Part shown: piece by piece, positions 42,440 to 51,819 of the stretch
How the letters are laid out: the number at the start of each line of letters is the position of its first letter
How positions within the stretch are numbered: position 1 is the stretch's first letter
Source of the DNA: Kineococcus gynurae
GTDB taxonomy: Bacteria > Actinomycetota > Actinomycetes > Actinomycetales > Kineococcaceae
DNA: 64,000 nt
Reading direction: 5' to 3' (one strand)
NCBI RefSeq assembly: GCF_050871315.1
Contig: NZ_JBJLRE010000008.1
Notes under the pieces: model-generated
Database searches by the model: none
The model's input: the letters and a program-made list of their open reading frames with translations, nothing else
What the model was told of the DNA's origin: nothing
Program-made: the position numbers and the translations under genes

Positions 42440-45400
42440 GTGCCTCAGCACCCCTCGCAGCACGAGGACCCGCTCGCGACCTTCGGGCCCAACGAGTGGT
42501 TGGTCGACGAGCTGTACGAGCAGTACCTCGCCGACAAGAACTCCGTCGACAAGGCGTGGTGGGACTTCTTCGAGGACTACGCGCCCGCCGAGAACCCGGC
42601 CGAGCACACCACCACCAACGGCGCCGGCGCCCCCGCCGAGAACCGGTCGGCCGAGCAGCCCGAGCAGCCCGAGCAGGCCCGGCCCGCGGAACCGGCCCGT
42701 CCGGCCGGGGTCGCGTCGGGCACGTCCCCCGCGAAGGGCCCCACGAAGGCCGCCGCCCCCGCCGCCCCGGCCCGACCCTCGGTCGAACCGGCCGTCTCCC
42801 GGGTCATGCCGGGCGGGGCCGACGCCCCCGTGCAGCGCGACGCGCAGCCGAGCACGGCCCTCGCCGCGCCGGTGGCCGAGGGCGAGCGCACCGACGTGGT
42901 CGCCAAGCTGCGCGGCCCGGCCGCGCGCGTGGTGACGAACATGGAGGAGTCCCTCGAGGTCCCGACGGCGACCTCGGTCCGCGCGGTCCCGGCGAAGCTG
43001 CTGGTGGACAACCGGATCGTCATCAACAACCACCTCAAGCGGGCCCGCGGCGGCAAGGTCTCCTTCACCCACCTCATCGGTTTCGCGGTCGTCGAGGCGC
43101 TGGGCCAGATGCCCTCGATGAACGCGGCGTACACCCTCGAGGGCGGCAAGCCCGCCGTCCTGCAGCCGGCCCACGTCAACCTGGGCATCGCCATCGACCT
43201 GCCCAAGCCCGACGGGACCCGTCAGCTCATGGTTCCCGCGGTCAAGCAGTGCGAGTCGAAGAACTTCGCCGAGTTCTGGGCCGCCTACGAGGACGTCGTG
43301 CGTCGGGCCCGCGGTGGCAAGCTGACCGCCGACGACTTCGCCGGGACGACGATCAGCCTGACCAACCCGGGCACGATCGGCACCGTCCACTCGGTGCCGC
43401 GCCTGGTCAAGGGCCAGGGCGCGATCATCGGCGTGGGCGCGATGGAGTACCCGGCCGAGTACGCGGGGGCCAGCGACGACACCCTGACCCGCCTCGCCGT
43501 CAGCAAGATCATCACGATCACCTCGACCTACGACCACCGCATCATCCAGGGCGCCGGGTCGGGCGAGTTCCTCAAGATCGTGCACGCCAAGCTCCTCGGC
43601 GAGGACGGGTTCTACGACCGCGTCTTCCAGGCGCTGCACATCCCCTACCAGCCGATCCGCTGGGTCCGCGACATCTCGATCTCCCACGACGACCAGATCA
43701 ACAAGACCGCGCGCGTCGTCGAGCTGATCCACGCCTACCGGGTGCGCGGGCACCTCATGGCCGACACCGACCCGTTGGAGTACCGCCAGCGGTTCCACCC
43801 CGACCTCGAGGTCGAGACCCACGGGCTGACCATGTGGGACCTCGACCGGGAGTTCCCGACCGGCGGGTTCGGCGGCAAGGCGCACATGCGCCTGCGCGAC
43901 GTCCTCGGCGTGCTGCGCGACTCCTACTGCCGCACGGTCGGCATCGAGTACATGCACATCCAGGACCCGGAGCAGCGTCGCTGGATCCAGGACCGGGTGG
44001 AGCGTCCGTACAACAAGCCCTCGGCCGCCGAGCAGCTGCGCGTCCTGCGTCGCCTCAACGCCGCCGAGGCGTTCGAGACCTTCCTGCAGACGAAGTACGT
44101 GGGGCAGAAGCGGTTCAGCCTCGAGGGCGGCGAGAGCGTCATCGCCCTGCTCGACGCGCTGCTCTCGCGGGCGGCCACCACGGGCCTCGACGAGGTCTGC
44201 ATCGGCATGGCCCACCGCGGTCGGCTGAACGTGCTGACCAACATCGCGGGCAAGAGCTACGAGCAGGTCTTCCGCGAGTTCGACGGCAAGCAGGACCCGC
44301 GCACGGTCCAGGGGTCCGGCGACGTGAAGTACCACCTCGGCACCGAGGGCACGTTCACCGGTGAGGACGGCGAGCAGACCAAGGTCTACCTCGCGGCCAA
44401 CCCCTCCCACCTGGAGGCGGTCAACCCCGTCCTGGAGGGCGTCGCGCGCGCCAAGCAGGACAAGATCGACCTGGCCGGGCGCGCCTTCCCGGTGCTGCCG
44501 GTCCTCATCCACGGTGACGCCGCGTTCGCCGGGCAGGGCGTCGTCGCCGAGACCCTGAACCTCTCGCAGCTGCGCGGGTACCGCACCGGCGGGACCGTGC
44601 ACGTCGTCATCAACAACCAGGTCGGGTTCACCACCGCACCGGCCTCGGCCCGCTCGTCGGTGTACTGCACCGACGTCGGCCGCATGATCCAGGCGCCGAT
44701 CTTCCACGTGAACGGCGACGACCCCGAGGCCTGCGTCCGCGTGGCCCAGCTGGCCTTCGAGTTCCGGCAGGCGTTCGACAAGGACGTCGTCATCGACATG
44801 GTGTGCTACCGCCGTCGCGGGCACAACGAGGGTGACGACCCCTCGATGACCCAGCCGCTGATGTACTCGCTGATCGAGAAGAAGCGCTCGGTCCGCAAGT
44901 CCTACACCGAGCAGCTCATCGGCCGCGGGGACATCACGGTCGAGGACGCCGAGGAGGCGCTGCGCGACTACTCCGCCCAGCTGGAGCGCGCGTTCGCCGA
45001 GACCAAGGGTTCCAAGGCCTCGGCCGACGGCGAGAGCCGCGGCGGGCTGGACAAGCCCGCGGCCCAGGAGGCCGACGACCGGACCCCGGACACCGAGGCC
45101 CGCCCGACCGCGGTCGACAAGGCCGTCATCGAGTACATCGGCGAGGTCCAGGCCAACCCGCCGGCCGGGTTCACGGTGCACCCCAAGCTCATGCAGCTGC
45201 TGGAGAAGCGCGCGCAGATGTCGCGCGAGGGCGGGATCGACTGGGGCTGGGGCGAGCTGCTGGCCTTCGGTTCGCTGCTCATGGAGGGCACCCCGATCCG
45301 CATGTCGGGCCAGGACACCCGCCGCGGCACGTTCGTGTCCCGGCACGCGGTCCTCACCGACCGCCGCACGGGCGAGGAGTGGACCCCCCTGCTGTACCTG

Positions 45401-46267
45401 GGCAAGAACGCCGAGGGGCAGAACCAGGGCCGGTTCTGGATCTACGACTCGTTGCTGTCGGAGTACGCGGCGATGGGTTTCGAGTACGGCTACTCCGTCG
45501 AGCGGCCCGACGCGCTGGTCCTCTGGGAGGCCCAGTTCGGCGACTTCTTCAACGGCGCGCAGACCGTCATCGACGAGTTCATCGCCGCGGGCGAGCAGAA
45601 GTGGGGTCAGCGTTCCTCGGTCGTGCTGCTGCTGCCGCACGGGTACGAGGGCCAGGGCCCGGACCACTCCTCGGGGCGCATCGAGCGCTTCCTGCAGATG
45701 TGCGCCGAGGACAACATGACCGTCGCGGTCCCCTCGACCCCGGCGAGCTACTTCCACCTGCTCCGGCGGCAGGCCTACGCCCGCCCGCGCCGTCCGCTGG
45801 TCGTCTTCACCCCGAAGTCGATGCTGCGGCTCAAGGCAGCGCAGTCGGCGGTGGAGGACTTCACCTCGGGCACGTTCCGCGAGGTCATCCCGGACACGAC
45901 GGTGGACGCGGGCAGCGTCGACCGGGTCCTGTTCTGCTCCGGGAAGGTCTACTGGGACCTGCTCGCCGAGCGCACCAAGCGCGGGGACGAGAAGACCGCG
46001 ATCGTGCGCGTCGAGCAGCTCGCCCCGCTCCCGGCCGAGCAGATCGCCGCGGCCCGGGCCACCTACCCCGACGCCGAGGCGCTGTGGGTCCAGGAGGAAC
46101 CGGCCAACCAGGGCGGCTGGACGCACGTCGCGATGGGGATGTTCGCCCACGACTCCTCCCTGTTCCGGCGGGTCTCCCGCTCGGCCTCGGCCTCTCCCGC
46201 GGCCGGTTCGGCCAAGCGGCACCAGGCCGAGCAGCAGCAGCTGGTCCAGGAGGCCTTCGACCGCTGA
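42440..46267 (+). CDS. kgd: Multifunctional 2-oxoglutarate dehydrogenase E1 / 2-oxoglutarate decarboxylase
   Basis: 1275 residues, the length of mycobacterial Kgd and corynebacterial OdhA. N-terminal E1o tail (FGPNEWLVDELYEQYLADK), a Pro/Ala linker, an E2-type acyltransferase core with catalytic His about 366 in YDHRIIQGAGSGEF, then the ThDP-dependent E1 (MAHRGRLNVLTNI, VVINNQVGFTT, YRRRGHNEGDDP, LLPHGYEGQGPDHSS). It feeds succinyl-CoA into the TCA cycle together with lipoamide partners and is controlled by an OdhI/GarA-type FHA protein in relatives. The start is GTG 42440 behind GAAGAAGG. TAGTCT at 42391-42396 may be its -10; a hairpin follows the stop. Confidence 0.96.
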   Translation: MPQHPSQHEDPLATFGPNEWLVDELYEQYLADKNSVDKAWWDFFEDYAPAENPAEHTTTNGAGAPAENRSAEQPEQPEQARPAEPARPAGVASGTSPAKGPTKAAAPAAPARPSVEPAVSRVMPGGADAPVQRDAQPSTALAAPVAEGERTDVVAKLRGPAARVVTNMEESLEVPTATSVRAVPAKLLVDNRIVINNHLKRARGGKVSFTHLIGFAVVEALGQMPSMNAAYTLEGGKPAVLQPAHVNLGIAIDLPKPDGTRQLMVPAVKQCESKNFAEFWAAYEDVVRRARGGKLTADDFAGTTISLTNPGTIGTVHSVPRLVKGQGAIIGVGAMEYPAEYAGASDDTLTRLAVSKIITITSTYDHRIIQGAGSGEFLKIVHAKLLGEDGFYDRVFQALHIPYQPIRWVRDISISHDDQINKTARVVELIHAYRVRGHLMADTDPLEYRQRFHPDLEVETHGLTMWDLDREFPTGGFGGKAHMRLRDVLGVLRDSYCRTVGIEYMHIQDPEQRRWIQDRVERPYNKPSAAEQLRVLRRLNAAEAFETFLQTKYVGQKRFSLEGGESVIALLDALLSRAATTGLDEVCIGMAHRGRLNVLTNIAGKSYEQVFREFDGKQDPRTVQGSGDVKYHLGTEGTFTGEDGEQTKVYLAANPSHLEAVNPVLEGVARAKQDKIDLAGRAFPVLPVLIHGDAAFAGQGVVAETLNLSQLRGYRTGGTVHVVINNQVGFTTAPASARSSVYCTDVGRMIQAPIFHVNGDDPEACVRVAQLAFEFRQAFDKDVVIDMVCYRRRGHNEGDDPSMTQPLMYSLIEKKRSVRKSYTEQLIGRGDITVEDAEEALRDYSAQLERAFAETKGSKASADGESRGGLDKPAAQEADDRTPDTEARPTAVDKAVIEYIGEVQANPPAGFTVHPKLMQLLEKRAQMSREGGIDWGWGELLAFGSLLMEGTPIRMSGQDTRRGTFVSRHAVLTDRRTGEEWTPLLYLGKNAEGQNQGRFWIYDSLLSEYAAMGFEYGYSVERPDALVLWEAQFGDFFNGAQTVIDEFIAAGEQKWGQRSSVVLLLPHGYEGQGPDHSSGRIERFLQMCAEDNMTVAVPSTPASYFHLLRRQAYARPRRPLVVFTPKSMLRLKAAQSAVEDFTSGTFREVIPDTTVDAGSVDRVLFCSGKVYWDLLAERTKRGDEKTAIVRVEQLAPLPAEQIAAARATYPDAEALWVQEEPANQGGWTHVAMGMFAHDSSLFRRVSRSASASPAAGSAKRHQAEQQQLVQEAFDR

Positions 46268-46286
46268 CCGACCCCGCCCCGCCTCG

Positions 46287-46329
46287 ACGTCGAGCCCGCC
46301 CCGCCCCCGTGCGGTGGCGGGCTCGACGT
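46287..46329 (+). terminator. Hairpin terminator after kgd
   Basis: Perfect 14-bp arms (46287-46300, 46316-46329), with CCGC/GCGG able to extend the stem inside the loop, starting 20 bp after the kgd stop. No U-run. Confidence 0.7.
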
Positions 46330-46418
46330 GCGAGGAGGCCCCCGCCGCGACCGATATCCTCGGCTCGCCCCGCCGCCCCCCGCGCGCACCACCGGAACCC
46401 TTGAGGAGTACCTCCTAC

Positions 46419-47021
46419 GTGAACGGCCGCTACGACGTGCGTGTCTGCCTGGTCGGCGACGAGTTCGTGACCGGGGTGGGCGACCCCCGGGCCCTGGGGT
46501 GGGCGGGCCGGGTCTCGGCCCGCACGCCCCGAGAGGACCGCGACATCACCCTGTTCCCGCTCGGCGTGCCCGGTGAGACGACGACCGACCTCAACGCCCG
46601 CTGGCGCGAGGAGACCGCGCGTCGCTTCACCGGTGGCGACGAGCACCGCCTGATCGTCGGGCTCGGCCACGCCGACCTGGACGCCGGGACCACCTTGGCG
46701 CGCAGCCGCCTCAACCTGGCCAACATCCTCGACGAGTGCGAGGCCCGGGGGCTCCCGACCCTGGTCGTGGGGCCGACCCCGGTCGCCGACGAGGACCGCA
46801 ACGACCGCATCGCCGACCTGGCCGACGCCTTCGCCGACGTCTGCGCGCGGCGTCGGGTGGCCTACGTCGACACCTTCGGGCCGCTGGCCGAGCACGAGGA
46901 CTGGTACGCCGACCTCGCCGCCTCCGACGGGGTGCACCCCGGTCAGGCCGGGTACGGGCTGCTGGCCTGGCTGGTCCTGCACTCCGGCTGGTACGAGTGG
47001 CTGGGGCTGCAGCAGCCCTGA
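46419..47021 (+). CDS. SGNH/GDSL-like fold protein lacking the usual serine
   Basis: 200 residues from GTG 46419 (GAGGAG upstream, somewhat far). The fold and motif spacing of SGNH hydrolases are clear: block I VCLVGDEFVTGVGDPRALGW, block III LIVGLGHADLD and block V SDGVHPGQAGYG. However, the block I serine is Glu (GDEF instead of GDSF) and the block III GxND is GHAD, so the nucleophile and the oxyanion Asn are missing while the Asp/His of block V remain. It may be non-catalytic or use a different chemistry. A TATCCT box at 46355-46360 could be its -10. Confidence 0.75.
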   Translation: MNGRYDVRVCLVGDEFVTGVGDPRALGWAGRVSARTPREDRDITLFPLGVPGETTTDLNARWREETARRFTGGDEHRLIVGLGHADLDAGTTLARSRLNLANILDECEARGLPTLVVGPTPVADEDRNDRIADLADAFADVCARRRVAYVDTFGPLAEHEDWYADLAASDGVHPGQAGYGLLAWLVLHSGWYEWLGLQQP

Positions 47022-47046
47022 GATCGCGCCGCGGGCCGGCTGGCGG

Positions 47047-48888
47047 ATGATGTCGACCATGACCTCGTCGGTGCCGGCCCCCCGCTCCCCCTCGCCCTCG
47101 GCCGTGCCCGGCCTGCTGCTGGGGCCGATGCTGCGCCACGTCGGCGAGCACCGGGCCACCCTCTGGGTCGAGACCGAGGCCCCGGGCCGCGTCGAGGTGC
47201 TGGTCGACGTGCCCGACTCCGGGACCGTCCGGGCCGGGGCCGAGACCCTCACCCTGCACGGCCACCACTACGCCCTGGTGATCGTCGAGGACCTCCCCGC
47301 CGCCGCGAACCTCACCTACCGGGTCGAGGTCGACGGGTCCCGGGTCTGGCCCCCGGAGGGCAGCACCCGACCGCCCAGCCGGATCCGCACGCTCGACGTC
47401 GAGCGCGACGTCCGGCTGTCCTTCGGCTCCTGCCGGCGGGCGGGCGGCCACACCGCGGAGGACGTCGACCGGCTCGGGGTGGACGCGCTGACCGCCCTGG
47501 CGGAGCGGCTGTGCGCCGAGGACCCCGAGGCCGCGGGCGGCTCCTGGCCCGACGTGCTGCTGTTCGTGGGCGACCAGGTCTACGCCGACCTGCCCAACCC
47601 CGAGGTCGTCGGCCGGTTGCGCGAGCGTCACGCCGGGCGCCCGCAGTCGGAGCAGCTGCCCACCGAGCAGGCCGACGCCGACGTCTCGGAGGAGATCGGG
47701 GACTTCGAGGAGTACACCTGGCTGTACCACGAGACGTGGGGCGGGGACCCGCGTACCGACCACGAGGGCAGCGCGGGGGGCGGCGCCGTCCGCTGGCTGC
47801 TCTCGACCGTGCCGAGCGTGATGCTGCTGGACGACCACGACCTGCGCGACGACTGGAACACCTCCGCGTCGTGGAAGGAGGAGATCTCCGCCCAGCCGTG
47901 GTGGCGCGACCGGGTCACGGGCGCCTTCGCGAGCTACTGGGTGTACCAGCACCTCGGCAACCTCTCCCCCGACGAGATCGCGGCCGACCCGCTGCTGGCC
48001 CGGCTGCGCGCCGAGCCCGACCCGGAGCGCCGCGACGAGATCCTCGACGAGTTCGCCCGGCTCGCCGACGCCGACCCGTCGTCGGCCCGCTGGAGCTTCG
48101 TGCGCGACCTGGGCGAGACCCGACTGGTGGCGGTCGACTCCCGCTGCGCCCGGCAGCTCACCCCCGGTGACCGCCGCATCACCGACGCCGAGGAGTGGGA
48201 GTGGGTGACCCGGCAGGCCCACGGCGAGGGCCGGCTCACGCCCGTCCGGCACCTGCTGCTGGCCACGACGCTGCCGCCGTTCCTCGTGCACGGCATCCAC
48301 CACGCCGAGGGCTGGAACGAGGCGCTGGCCGACGGCCGGTGGGGGCGGCGGGTGCAGGCCTGGTCGGAGAACTTCCGCCAGGTCGCCGACCTGGAGCACT
48401 GGTCGGCGTTCCGTCGGTCCTTCGACGACCTGATCGCCCTGCTCCGCGACGTCTGCACGGGCGAGCAGGCCCCCGCCTCGATCCTGGTGCTCTCCGGTGA
48501 CGTGCACTGCAGCTACACCGCCGAGGTGCAGCTGCCCGGGGTCGACCGGACCCGCACCGAGGTCCACCAACTGGTCATGTCTCCCTTCCGCAACCCGCTG
48601 TCCTGGGGGATGCGCTTCGCCTTCCGGATCCTGGACTCCCGGCCCCTGCGCGCGCTCAGCCGGGGGCTGGCCCAGGCGGCCGGCGTCCAGGACCCGCCGG
48701 TGCGCTGGCAGGTGCAGGCCGGGCCGTGGTTCGACAACGGCGTGATGACCGTGGCGCTGGACCCGGCCGGTGGGGCGGGGGTCACCGTCGAGCACGCGGG
48801 CACCCGGGACGGGCGGCCGGTGCTGCGTCGGACCGCGGCCCGGGCCCTCACCCCTGCTCACCGTCGGGTCCCGGTTACAACTGCGTGA
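47047..48888 (+). CDS. PhoD-like metallophosphatase
   Basis: 613 residues. An N-terminal immunoglobulin-like domain (GPMLRHVGEHRATLWVETEAP ... VDGSRVWPPEG) precedes a metallophosphatase core with LLFVGDQVYADLP, the divalent-metal motif LLDDHDLRDDW and VLSGDVHCSYTAEV. PhoD enzymes cleave phosphodiesters or phosphomonoesters with Fe/Ca. No Tat or Sec signal is visible, so unlike Bacillus PhoD this one is probably cytoplasmic. Start choice is uncertain: ATGs at 47047, 47050 and 47059 are all in frame. Confidence 0.85.
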   Translation: MMSTMTSSVPAPRSPSPSAVPGLLLGPMLRHVGEHRATLWVETEAPGRVEVLVDVPDSGTVRAGAETLTLHGHHYALVIVEDLPAAANLTYRVEVDGSRVWPPEGSTRPPSRIRTLDVERDVRLSFGSCRRAGGHTAEDVDRLGVDALTALAERLCAEDPEAAGGSWPDVLLFVGDQVYADLPNPEVVGRLRERHAGRPQSEQLPTEQADADVSEEIGDFEEYTWLYHETWGGDPRTDHEGSAGGGAVRWLLSTVPSVMLLDDHDLRDDWNTSASWKEEISAQPWWRDRVTGAFASYWVYQHLGNLSPDEIAADPLLARLRAEPDPERRDEILDEFARLADADPSSARWSFVRDLGETRLVAVDSRCARQLTPGDRRITDAEEWEWVTRQAHGEGRLTPVRHLLLATTLPPFLVHGIHHAEGWNEALADGRWGRRVQAWSENFRQVADLEHWSAFRRSFDDLIALLRDVCTGEQAPASILVLSGDVHCSYTAEVQLPGVDRTRTEVHQLVMSPFRNPLSWGMRFAFRILDSRPLRALSRGLAQAAGVQDPPVRWQVQAGPWFDNGVMTVALDPAGGAGVTVEHAGTRDGRPVLRRTAARALTPAHRRVPVTTA

Positions 48889-48980
48889 CGAACTGACCCG
48901 GACCGCGCAGCCTGTTCAGGAGCACGACGTCGGGTGGGTCACACTGTGCAGGCTCACGTTCGATCTCTGGAGGATGCACC

Positions 48981-49895
48981 GTGGCTCTGCCGACTGCTCG
49001 ACGTTCGTTCCTCGCCTCCTGCGGCCTGCTCGCCGCGGGCGCCCTGACCCTGGCCGGCTGCGGCTCGGACTCCCTGTCCGGGTCCACCCCGGGGGCGAGC
49101 TCGCAGGCCCCGGCGACGTCGGTGGCGGCCGACTCCTCGCTCAAGGCGATGCTGCCGCAGTCGGTGCAGGACTCCGGGGTCCTGCGGGTCGGCACCAACG
49201 CGACCTACGCCCCGAACGAGTTCCTCCAGGGTGACAAGATCGTCGGGATGGACATCGACATCATCAACGCGGTGGCCGCCAAGCTCGGGGTCAAGGCCGA
49301 GTTCACCAACGCCGAGTTCGACAGCCTCATCGGCGGGGTCAGCGCGAACCGCTACGACGCGGCGATCTCGTCGTTCAGCATCACCGACGAGCGACTGCAG
49401 CAGATCGACATGGTGCAGTACTTCAGCGCCGGCACCCAGTGGGCCACCAAGAAGGGCAACCCCGACAACGTGGACCCGAACAGCCCGTGCGGGCTGTCGG
49501 TGTCGGTGCAGACCGGCAGCACCCAGCAGCTCGACGACCTGCCGCCGAAGAACGAGGCCTGCACCGCGGCCGGCAAGCCCGGCATCACCGTGCTGCCCTT
49601 CGACTCCCAGGCCGACGCGGCCAACGCGCTGGTCAGCGGGCGGGTCCAGGCCATGCTGGCCGACTCCCCCGTCACCGCGTACGCGGTCAAGCAGACCGGG
49701 GACCAGCTCGAGCTGGTCGGCGACATCTACGACTCCGCGCCCTACGGCATCGTCCTGCCCAAGGGCGGCGGGCAGACCGCCGAGGCCGTCTCCAAGGCGC
49801 TCGAGGAGATCGCCAAGGACGGTTCCTACGAGACCGCGATGACCAACTGGGGCGCCGAGGCCGGCGCGGTGACCGAGTTCCCGGTCAACCCGTGA
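48981..49895 (+). CDS. Amino-acid ABC transporter substrate-binding lipoprotein (SBP_bac_3)
   Basis: 304 residues. Lipobox LTLAGC with Cys27; the N-terminus ARRSFLASC has a twin-arginine RRSFL pattern, so Tat export is possible. The SBP_bac_3 core is clear: VLRVGTNATYAPNEF, GMDIDIINAVAAKLG, DAAISSFSITDERLQQIDMVQYFSAG and the hinge region YGIVLPKG. The fold binds polar amino acids or opine-like molecules; the ligand is unknown. GTG 48981 has GGAGG six bases upstream. First gene of a three-gene importer operon. Confidence 0.92.
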   Translation: MALPTARRSFLASCGLLAAGALTLAGCGSDSLSGSTPGASSQAPATSVAADSSLKAMLPQSVQDSGVLRVGTNATYAPNEFLQGDKIVGMDIDIINAVAAKLGVKAEFTNAEFDSLIGGVSANRYDAAISSFSITDERLQQIDMVQYFSAGTQWATKKGNPDNVDPNSPCGLSVSVQTGSTQQLDDLPPKNEACTAAGKPGITVLPFDSQADAANALVSGRVQAMLADSPVTAYAVKQTGDQLELVGDIYDSAPYGIVLPKGGGQTAEAVSKALEEIAKDGSYETAMTNWGAEAGAVTEFPVNP

Positions 49896-50866
49896 GCGAG
49901 CCGAGCGCCACCCCGGCCGGGGAACGGCCGGGGCGCATCGACGCGGTCGAGGTCCGCCACCCCTGGCGCTGGGTGGCGCTCGCCGTCATCGCCGTCCTGG
50001 TCCTGATGCTCGCCCACCTCCTGGTGACGAACCCGGCCTTCGACTGGGCGTTCACGCTGGAGGCGATGAACCAGACCGCGGTCATCCGGGGTTTCCTCCT
50101 GGGAACCCTGCTGACGACCGTCATCGCCATGGTCATCGGTGTCCTCGGTGGCGTCCTGCTGGCCGTGCTGCGCCTGTCGGACAACCCGGTGCTGGCCGGG
50201 GTGTCCTGGACGTTCACCTGGTTCTTCCGCTCGGTCCCGCGGTTCGTGCTGCTGACCTTCACCGGGGGCCTGGGCGCGCTGTTCGTCACCGGGTTCTCGA
50301 TCGGGGTGCCGTTCGACTTCCTGCTGACCGAGTGGTTCGGTCTCCCCGAACTGCGGCTCTTCACGATCTCGCAGCAGACGATCTTCAACGTCCTCGGCGG
50401 GACCATCATCGGCGGGATCCTCGGGCTGGGGATCTCCGAGGCGGCCTACATGGCCGAGATCGCCCGGGCCGGTCTGCTCAGCGTCGACAGGGGCCAGCAC
50501 GAGGCGGCCGAGGCGCTGGGGATGCCGAAACGCCTGGCGATGCGGCGGATCATCCTGCCGCAGGCCATGCGGGTCATCGTGCCGCCGACCGGCAACGAGG
50601 TCATCGCGATGCTCAAGGACACCTCGCTGCTGCTGGCCATCCCGGTCACCGCCGAGCTGTTCTACCAGTTGCAGCAGATCGGCAGCCGCACGTTCCAGGT
50701 CGTCGCGACCAGCATGGCCGCGATCATCTACTACTGCCTGGCCACCAGCATCCTCATGGTCGGGCAGTACTTCCTGGAGAAGCGGTTCGGCCGCGGTTTC
50801 GGGGACGTCTCGAACGGCCCCCGTCCGGCCGCCGGCGTGAGCCTGGGCGCGGGGGGTGCGAAGTGA
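49892..50866 (+). CDS. Amino-acid ABC transporter permease (HisM/GltK type)
   Basis: 324 residues, start GTG overlapping the previous stop (GTGA). A long cytoplasmic N-terminus, about five to six helices, and the EAA loop ISEAAYMAEIARAGLLSVDRGQHEAAEALGM with RRIILPQAMRVIVPPTGNEVI, diagnostic of His/Glu/polar-amino-acid permeases. Only one permease gene is present, so it is expected to act as a homodimer. The large first periplasmic segment (NPAFDWAFTLEAMN) is longer than in HisM. Confidence 0.92.
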   Translation: MSEPSATPAGERPGRIDAVEVRHPWRWVALAVIAVLVLMLAHLLVTNPAFDWAFTLEAMNQTAVIRGFLLGTLLTTVIAMVIGVLGGVLLAVLRLSDNPVLAGVSWTFTWFFRSVPRFVLLTFTGGLGALFVTGFSIGVPFDFLLTEWFGLPELRLFTISQQTIFNVLGGTIIGGILGLGISEAAYMAEIARAGLLSVDRGQHEAAEALGMPKRLAMRRIILPQAMRVIVPPTGNEVIAMLKDTSLLLAIPVTAELFYQLQQIGSRTFQVVATSMAAIIYYCLATSILMVGQYFLEKRFGRGFGDVSNGPRPAAGVSLGAGGAK

Positions 50867-51657
50867 GCACCCCCACGCCGCACCCTCTGGTGCACGCCGT
50901 GAACGTGACGAAGTCGTTCGGCCACGTCGAGGTCCTCAAGGGCATCGACCTGGACGTCCACGCCGGTGAGGTCGTCTGCCTGCTCGGCCCCTCGGGATCG
51001 GGCAAGACGACGTTCCTGCGCTGCATCAACTCCCTGGAGCGCATCGACGGGGGTCGGATCTGGGTCGACGGCGACCTGGTCGGCCTGCGCGAGGTCGACG
51101 GTCGGTTGCACCGGTTGACCGACAGGCAGATCGCCGCGCAGCGCCGCGACATCGGCATGGTGTTCCAGCGGTTCAACCTGTTCCCGCACATGACCGCGCT
51201 GGAGAACGTGATCGAGGCCCCGATCCGGGTCCGCGGCGAGTCCCGCGCGGACGCGACCCGCCGGGCCACGGAACTCCTCGACCGGGTGGGCCTGGCCGAC
51301 CGGCGGCAGAACTACCCGGCGCAGCTGTCCGGCGGGCAGCAGCAGCGCGTGGCCATCGCCCGGGCGCTGGCCATGCGGCCGAAACTCATGCTGTTCGACG
51401 AACCCACCTCGGCCCTCGACCCGGAACTGGTCGGGGAGGTGCTGGCGGTCATGCGCGAGCTCGCCGCCGACGGGACGACGATGATCGTCGTGACCCACGA
51501 GGTCGCCTTCGCCCGTGAGGTCGCCGACCAGGTCGTCTTCATGGACGGCGGCGTCGTCGTCGAGGCCGGACCGCCGGCCGAGGTCATCGGCAACCCCCGC
51601 CACGAGCGGACCCGCTCGTTCCTGGCCCGGATGCGGGCCGGCGCCGAGCACGGCTGA
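50863..51657 (+). CDS. Amino-acid ABC transporter ATPase (GlnQ/HisP type)
   Basis: 264 residues, start GTG overlapping the permease stop. Walker A GPSGSGKTT, Q-loop MVFQRFNLFPHMT, signature LSGGQQQRVAIARALAMRP, Walker B LMLFDEPTSALDPELVGEV and H-loop VVTHEVAFAREVADQV, all of the polar amino-acid family. It contains a 10-residue insertion (LREVDGRLHRLTD) before the Q-loop, as in HisP-like proteins. It completes the importer; a hairpin terminator follows. Confidence 0.94.
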   Translation: MSTPTPHPLVHAVNVTKSFGHVEVLKGIDLDVHAGEVVCLLGPSGSGKTTFLRCINSLERIDGGRIWVDGDLVGLREVDGRLHRLTDRQIAAQRRDIGMVFQRFNLFPHMTALENVIEAPIRVRGESRADATRRATELLDRVGLADRRQNYPAQLSGGQQQRVAIARALAMRPKLMLFDEPTSALDPELVGEVLAVMRELAADGTTMIVVTHEVAFAREVADQVVFMDGGVVVEAGPPAEVIGNPRHERTRSFLARMRAGAEHG

Positions 51658-51675
51658 GCTCCACCCGTCGCCCCC

Positions 51676-51713
51676 GGGGCGTCGCGGCACCCACCCGGGT
51701 GCGGCGGCGCCCC
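51676..51713 (+). terminator. Hairpin terminator after the amino-acid ABC operon
   Basis: Two nested perfect arms: GGGGCG/CGCCCC outside and GCACCC/GGGTGC inside, separated by small internal loops, 18 bp after the ATPase stop. No U-run. Confidence 0.6.
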
Positions 51714-51746
51714 GTCGTCGTCCGGGGGGAAGATCGCAGGAACCCC

Positions 51747-51776
51747 TTCACAAACCGAATGCCATTCGTTTAGAGT
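51747..51776 (+). promoter_or_regulatory. Promoter with operator-like palindrome for the permease-amidohydrolase-deiminase-TetR operon
   Basis: TTCACA (51747-51752; 5 of 6 to TTGACA), 18-bp spacer, TAGAGT (51771-51776; 4 of 6 to TATAAT). The spacer holds a palindrome CGAAT-GCC-ATTCG (51756-51768). Transcription would start about 37 bp before the permease ATG. The last gene of the operon encodes a TetR repressor, the likely binder; this is inferred. Confidence 0.6.
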
Positions 51777-51819
51777 CCTCGGCACCTGCTCCACCCGGCC
51801 CTCGTCGCAGGAGACGACC

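Noticed and set aside
41603..46222. A 1539-codon open frame on the minus strand opposite kgd.
   Set aside because: kgd is certain from its catalytic motifs; the antisense frame mirrors its codon bias and contains no recognisable domain.
48889..48980. CACACTGTG palindrome upstream of the amino-acid ABC operon as an operator.
   Set aside because: Only 4-bp arms, not placed relative to a recognisable promoter; chance occurrence cannot be excluded.
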